Positions 62,001 through 64,000 of a DNA stretch of 64,000 nucleotides are shown piece after piece. The notes below the pieces were generated by a model. That model saw only the letters and a list, made by a program, of their open reading frames with translations, was not told where the DNA came from and made no database searches. Source of the stretch: Gemmatimonadota bacterium. GTDB lineage: Bacteria; Latescibacterota; UBA2968; UBA8231. The DNA lies in the NCBI GenBank assembly GCA_018673255.1, contig JABHDC010000028.1:47638-111637 (forward strand), given 5' to 3'. Made by a program: the position numbers and the translations under genes. The first letter of the stretch is position 1; each line of letters opens with the position of its first letter.

Positions 62001-62179
62001 ATATAGCCGTGCGGCAGGTAGCCGACGCCGAATTCGGCCAAGAACGAGGCGTTGGCCAGCGAGATGAATAAGGCCAGGAAGATCCCGATGAGGAAGGAAT
62101 AGGCCCCCAGCAGGGCGATGGGCAAGCCCTCGCCGGGGTGGATGTTCAAGGCGTCGCGCAGCAGGCGGCGTAGGTCCAT
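59066..62179 (-). CDS. ADP/ATP-carrier-like membrane protein fused to HEAT repeats
   Basis: I use ATG 62179 (MDLRRLLRDALNIHPGEG), 8 bases after the receptor stop. The longer frame reads non-homologous proline-rich sequence antisense-like to the receptor. Residues about 1-420 hold 11-12 membrane helices (YSFLIGIFLALFISLANASF, YIVTGVVGYLAGATLSQL, ISSGDVVSSMIGFFSVPLL, FYYIDYAFLGQLRVRFEDK), resembling the NTT/MFS nucleotide-carrier family. Residues about 470-900 are HEAT-like helical repeats. A C-terminal segment (LLKSSDLLRAVPENLLVDLAAQL) recalls the start of a cyclic-nucleotide-binding domain, but most of that domain is missing. The substrate is unproven. The 30-bp repeat at 60811-60870 lies in the linker. 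It is second in a three-gene operon. Confidence 0.75.
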   Translation of the reverse strand: MDLRRLLRDALNIHPGEGLPIALLGAYSFLIGIFLALFISLANASFLAEFGVGYLPHGYIVTGVVGYLAGATLSQLQRHLPLRRLLYCALAPALVLTVVYRVGAAFVPAHWLAFAMFVSIGPFITLLYFILRSLVGCLFDLRQGKRLFGLISSGDVVSSMIGFFSVPLLIRFFDDVSDLLPLGAAALVGCFFVLHQIGRRYAEQLGKADFDEGQVETGSFAELARQRYFVWLFLLSAATIVGFYYIDYAFLGQLRVRFEDKAYLAQFISVFYGIIRIIELVFKTFLSGRLLGQYGLRFGLVSMPALLLACVGLAWVANLLTGASMTLLFLLMAFAKLIERVLTKSLYDPSFNSLYQPINPGLRLAVQTKAEGIVQQLAVALAGGTLLLLGRYGSLDWVLTVLVLLMAAWLGAAVLMYREYRLTLLRNLAGQRLGGVDNSASDASSVDNSASDASSVELLAETLGEEEEGPCRRALGLYERLAPGRAGAAAVRLLRHNLPAVRCDALGVVGRVGAPALRPSVEHLAAEDPDDAVRLKAVEVLQGLPGAGDDIAVLAVSPSATDRARGARLSIGAGERAKDWLEMLAIDPDIAVRRAALAATDAESGSEKLWQVAVEALADPRLAPAAAAALGVGGEAALAELEEQAPALDARGVGRAARIYGEIGGGRAHALLLDKLAYPDKGVRANVLSALRHADYRASADEASRFRQLVADEVAAAAWAMAGIIDLGEGAGRVRRALGEELDTRRERVFLLLGLLYEPRYIRLVRDSFRSGSADGKVYALELIDVFLDQELRAFVFPLLEELPLAGRLRRLEAECPQQFLEQTERLKNIVNADPALCDRWTKACALEELGRQGAVLDEQVAHMFNPEPLLLQTAAWSVYRNSRVAYERAVSFLAYPVRGALGAALALGEEEGGLLTERVRLLKSSDLLRAVPENLLVDLAAQLRRIGEGTEGQPDRGDLYLVCGPEGQARWVGGLGGELPVGPPADNGDGPLFAVGRHGLDDLAANHLAAAAALVQGGGALPAAQGAHLPSNPATR
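60811..60870 (-). repeat. Two exact 30-bp tandem copies in coding sequence
   Basis: The unit encoding VDNSASDASS is repeated exactly twice (60811-60840 and 60841-60870), with a seven-base start of a third copy after it. It lies in the linker between the membrane part and the HEAT repeats. Identity at DNA level means recent duplication or slippage. Confidence 0.85.
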
Positions 62180-62187
62180 GGCCCGGC

Positions 62188-64000
62188 TCAGAAGTCGTAG
62201 CGCAGGCGCAGCACGGCGTTGCGCGGGTTCTGCGGCAGGCGCGCCGCCAGGATCTTGCCATCGGCGCTGCGCACCCCGGGGTGGAAGTATCCCTCGTCCA
62301 GCAGATTCTCCACCGCCAGCTGCAGGGAAACGCCGACCAGCGGCGGCTTGTAGCTGAGGGCGCCGTTGAGCAGGGTATAGGCCGCAACCGAGCGGAAGGG
62401 GTTGTCTGCTACCGTGGTACCGGCACCGGTGCGGCGGCGGCCGACGCGGTTGAGGCGCAGGTTGAGCCACATGCGGCCGGGCAGCGCCAGCGTGGCCCCC
62501 AAGTTGAAGCGATGCCGGGCAATATCGCCCATCGGGATGTCGACGCTGCGCCCCTGGGCGTCCTCAGTGATCTTGGAGTCGGTGAAGGTGTAGTTGGCGT
62601 AGACGCGGTGCTCGCCCAGCTTCCATTCGCCGTTGGCCTGCACCCCGCCGATCCGCAGCTGGCCCAAGGGCTGATTCTGCGTCGTCTCGTTGCCGTTGAG
62701 CACCACTTTGGCGGTGCCGACGATATCGCTGTAGCGCGACCAGTAGCCCACCGCATCGACGAAGAGCCCCGGCGCCGCCTGCCACCCCAGACTCAGGTCG
62801 ACGTTGCGCACCTTCTCGGGGTCTAGTTCGGGGTTGGTCAGCTGGCGGCTGGGCGAGGTCGAGAATTTGGCCCAGTTGGAAGCGGCCTTGAAGGCTTCGG
62901 CGTAGATCGCCTTGAGGACAAAAGGTCCCGGGGTGTAGACCGCCGCCGCGCGCGAGTTGAACACAGTGCCGTAGCCTTCGGTCTCTCGCACCTGGTTGTT
63001 GTCCAGGCGCCCGCCCAGGATCAGCTTGAGGCGCCGGGTCGGCCGGTAGGATGCCTGCGAGTAGAAACCGATATCGCGTTGGTTGTGGTGGTTGTCGCCC
63101 TGCAGGGTGTTGCCCTCGGCGTCGACCACCGTTCCGGGCTGGCCGTTCTCGGCGGCGAAGGGGGTGCGGAAGGAGGTCACGTAGTTGACCTGGATGAAGC
63201 CGTTGCGCAGCTCGACGCCGCTGACCAGGTTGAAGCGCTCCGACGGCGAGTAGAGCGCCTTGAGCTCGGTGCGCAGCTCTTTGGAGATGCGAAAGAAGAA
63301 GATGTCGGCCCAGTCCGACGGCACGTCGTCGACCAACGAGTCCAACCCGCGCCGCCCCTCGCCGGCGTAGCTGCGGAAGATGAAGATCTTGTTCTCTTCG
63401 TCGAGCGAGTGCGACTTGTAACGCGTGAACGAGGTCAGCAGCCAATTGTCGTTGATCGACTTGTCGTACTTGAGGTAGAGGAAGGTGTGGCGCGGGATCC
63501 ACAGGGCGCCGTTTTCGGCCGAGCCCTCGCGGTCGTCCGGGAACCAGCCGATGGTACCCTCCGAGCGCCGCCAGGTCTGCACCCCCATGCGCAAATCGCC
63601 GATGCGCGCCTTGCCGTAGAGCAGCCAATCGTCGGTGTTGTTGCTGTAGCCCACCGGCGCGCCGCCGACCTGCGTCGCCAGCGCCGCCCGGTCGAATTCA
63701 GCCGCCGCCGCGGCCCCCAGGTCGGTGATTTCGATGGACAGCGGCCGGCCCTCTTCATCGAGTACCGCAGTATAGTACGGGTGCTGGGCCCCGAGGCCTG
63801 CGGCTCCGAGAAAGAGCTGCGCCTTGTTGTCGCCATTCTCGTTGACGCCGCGCAGGGCCAGCTTCTCCTTGTAAAACTCGGGCGGGTGCGGCGCGAAGTC
63901 CCAGTCGGGGTACTGCGAGCGGTCGGCCTCGTCCGAGCGAAAGAGGCGGCCGGTGAGGCTGAAGGAGACGTTCTCGTGGCGGCCGGCGACCGAGGCGTCG
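62188..64000 (-). CDS. TonB-dependent receptor, 5' partial
   Basis: The frame is open to the window end, so plug and signal peptide lie outside. About 600 C-terminal residues form outer-membrane beta-strands of a TonB-dependent receptor: alternating aromatic turns (WRRSEGTIGWFPDDREGS, FLYLKYDKSINDNW), FNLVSGVELRNGFIQVNYV, LKLILGGRLDNNQVRETEGYG, AVYTPGPFVLKAIYAEAFKAASN, LTNPELDPEKVRNVDLSLGW (the family's NPELxPE motif), YANYTFTDSKI and LAVENLLDEGYFHPGVRSADG, ending in LRYDF with a terminal Phe, as outer-membrane proteins do. A GTG at 63654 is an artificial start; homology continues upstream of it (PDWDFAPHPPEFYKEKLALR). It takes up a siderophore, cobalamin or glycan. Which one is unknown. It leads the operon. 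Confidence 0.88.
   Translation of the reverse strand, partial: DASVAGRHENVSFSLTGRLFRSDEADRSQYPDWDFAPHPPEFYKEKLALRGVNENGDNKAQLFLGAAGLGAQHPYYTAVLDEEGRPLSIEITDLGAAAAAEFDRAALATQVGGAPVGYSNNTDDWLLYGKARIGDLRMGVQTWRRSEGTIGWFPDDREGSAENGALWIPRHTFLYLKYDKSINDNWLLTSFTRYKSHSLDEENKIFIFRSYAGEGRRGLDSLVDDVPSDWADIFFFRISKELRTELKALYSPSERFNLVSGVELRNGFIQVNYVTSFRTPFAAENGQPGTVVDAEGNTLQGDNHHNQRDIGFYSQASYRPTRRLKLILGGRLDNNQVRETEGYGTVFNSRAAAVYTPGPFVLKAIYAEAFKAASNWAKFSTSPSRQLTNPELDPEKVRNVDLSLGWQAAPGLFVDAVGYWSRYSDIVGTAKVVLNGNETTQNQPLGQLRIGGVQANGEWKLGEHRVYANYTFTDSKITEDAQGRSVDIPMGDIARHRFNLGATLALPGRMWLNLRLNRVGRRRTGAGTTVADNPFRSVAAYTLLNGALSYKPPLVGVSLQLAVENLLDEGYFHPGVRSADGKILAARLPQNPRNAVLRLRYDF

Noticed and set aside
1..64000. 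tRNA, rRNA, CRISPR arrays, insertion sequences and phage att sites
   Set aside because: None seen by eye: no cloverleaf-like TTCGANNC cluster, no regular short direct repeats with spacers, no transposase-like protein. A tRNAscan and an IS search would settle this.

Overview
The window reads as a 64 kb stretch of a bacterial genome, probably assembled from a metagenome. It is moderately to highly GC-rich and has large envelope and secreted proteins. A Gram-negative cell of the FCB superphylum (Latescibacterota-like lineages are the closest fit I can suggest) is supported by five things: a T9SS-type C-terminal sorting tail of the NPFNP type on a CotH protein, a TolC-type channel, a TonB-dependent receptor, M16 and LysM secreted proteins, and many catabolic one-offs (URO-D-like, mannonate dehydratase, DUF1861, beta-helix, sialidase-like). 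The phylum is inference. I found no rRNA, tRNA, CRISPR array, phage or IS element.

Layout. 0-6.7 kb: the end of an AGCS amino-acid symporter and its terminator, a secreted LysM/DUF4015 protein, and a minus-strand run (URO-D-like, RNase H-like unknown, propeller) with a tandem palindromic operator before the propeller gene. 6.9-8.7 kb: Na+/phosphate cotransporter plus PhoU. 8.7-16.8 kb: carbohydrate and small-molecule metabolism (amidohydrolase, acetoacetate decarboxylase-like, SDR, beta-helix, a frameshifted acyltransferase, DUF1861, mannonate dehydratase and a shortened partner). 16.9-24.3 kb: an envelope cluster of DUF4956 membrane protein, HlyD-type adaptor, TolC-type channel, VTC polyphosphate-polymerase-like protein and a 38-residue lipoprotein, converging on a 1161-residue CotH-kinase protein with a T9SS tail. 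24.5-27.4 kb: an M16 lipoprotein protease. 27.9-32.3 kb: a surface protein of 15 propeller repeats and three anchor-D domains, overlapping a small exosortase and a membrane partner, a probable one-substrate sorting system. 32.4-41 kb: an unknown, xthA, a redoxin with an in-frame TGA at its catalytic Cys position (likely selenocysteine), an ATP-dependent DNA ligase, a 706-residue unknown, an epimerase and a sodium:solute symporter. 41.2-55.3 kb: nitrilase-family hydrolase, alpha/beta hydrolase, a giant toroid/propeller fusion, sialidase-like protein, transglutaminase, deacetylase-like, EEP and HAD enzymes and an asymmetric ABC exporter pair.

From about 55.4 kb to the end the base composition rises visibly and the gene style changes. 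A tightly packed minus-strand operon encodes a TonB-dependent receptor, an ADP/ATP-carrier-like membrane protein fused to HEAT repeats, and a two-component-type propeller protein fused to transglutaminase and TPR domains instead of a kinase. The join may be recent transfer or a contig chimera.

The most interesting items are the putative selenoprotein redoxin with a bSECIS-like hairpin, the DUF4956-adaptor-TolC-VTC-CotH cluster (a possible polyphosphate synthesis and export machine), and the self-contained exosortase system. Two genes carry single-base frameshifts in short G/C runs. These may be sequencing errors.
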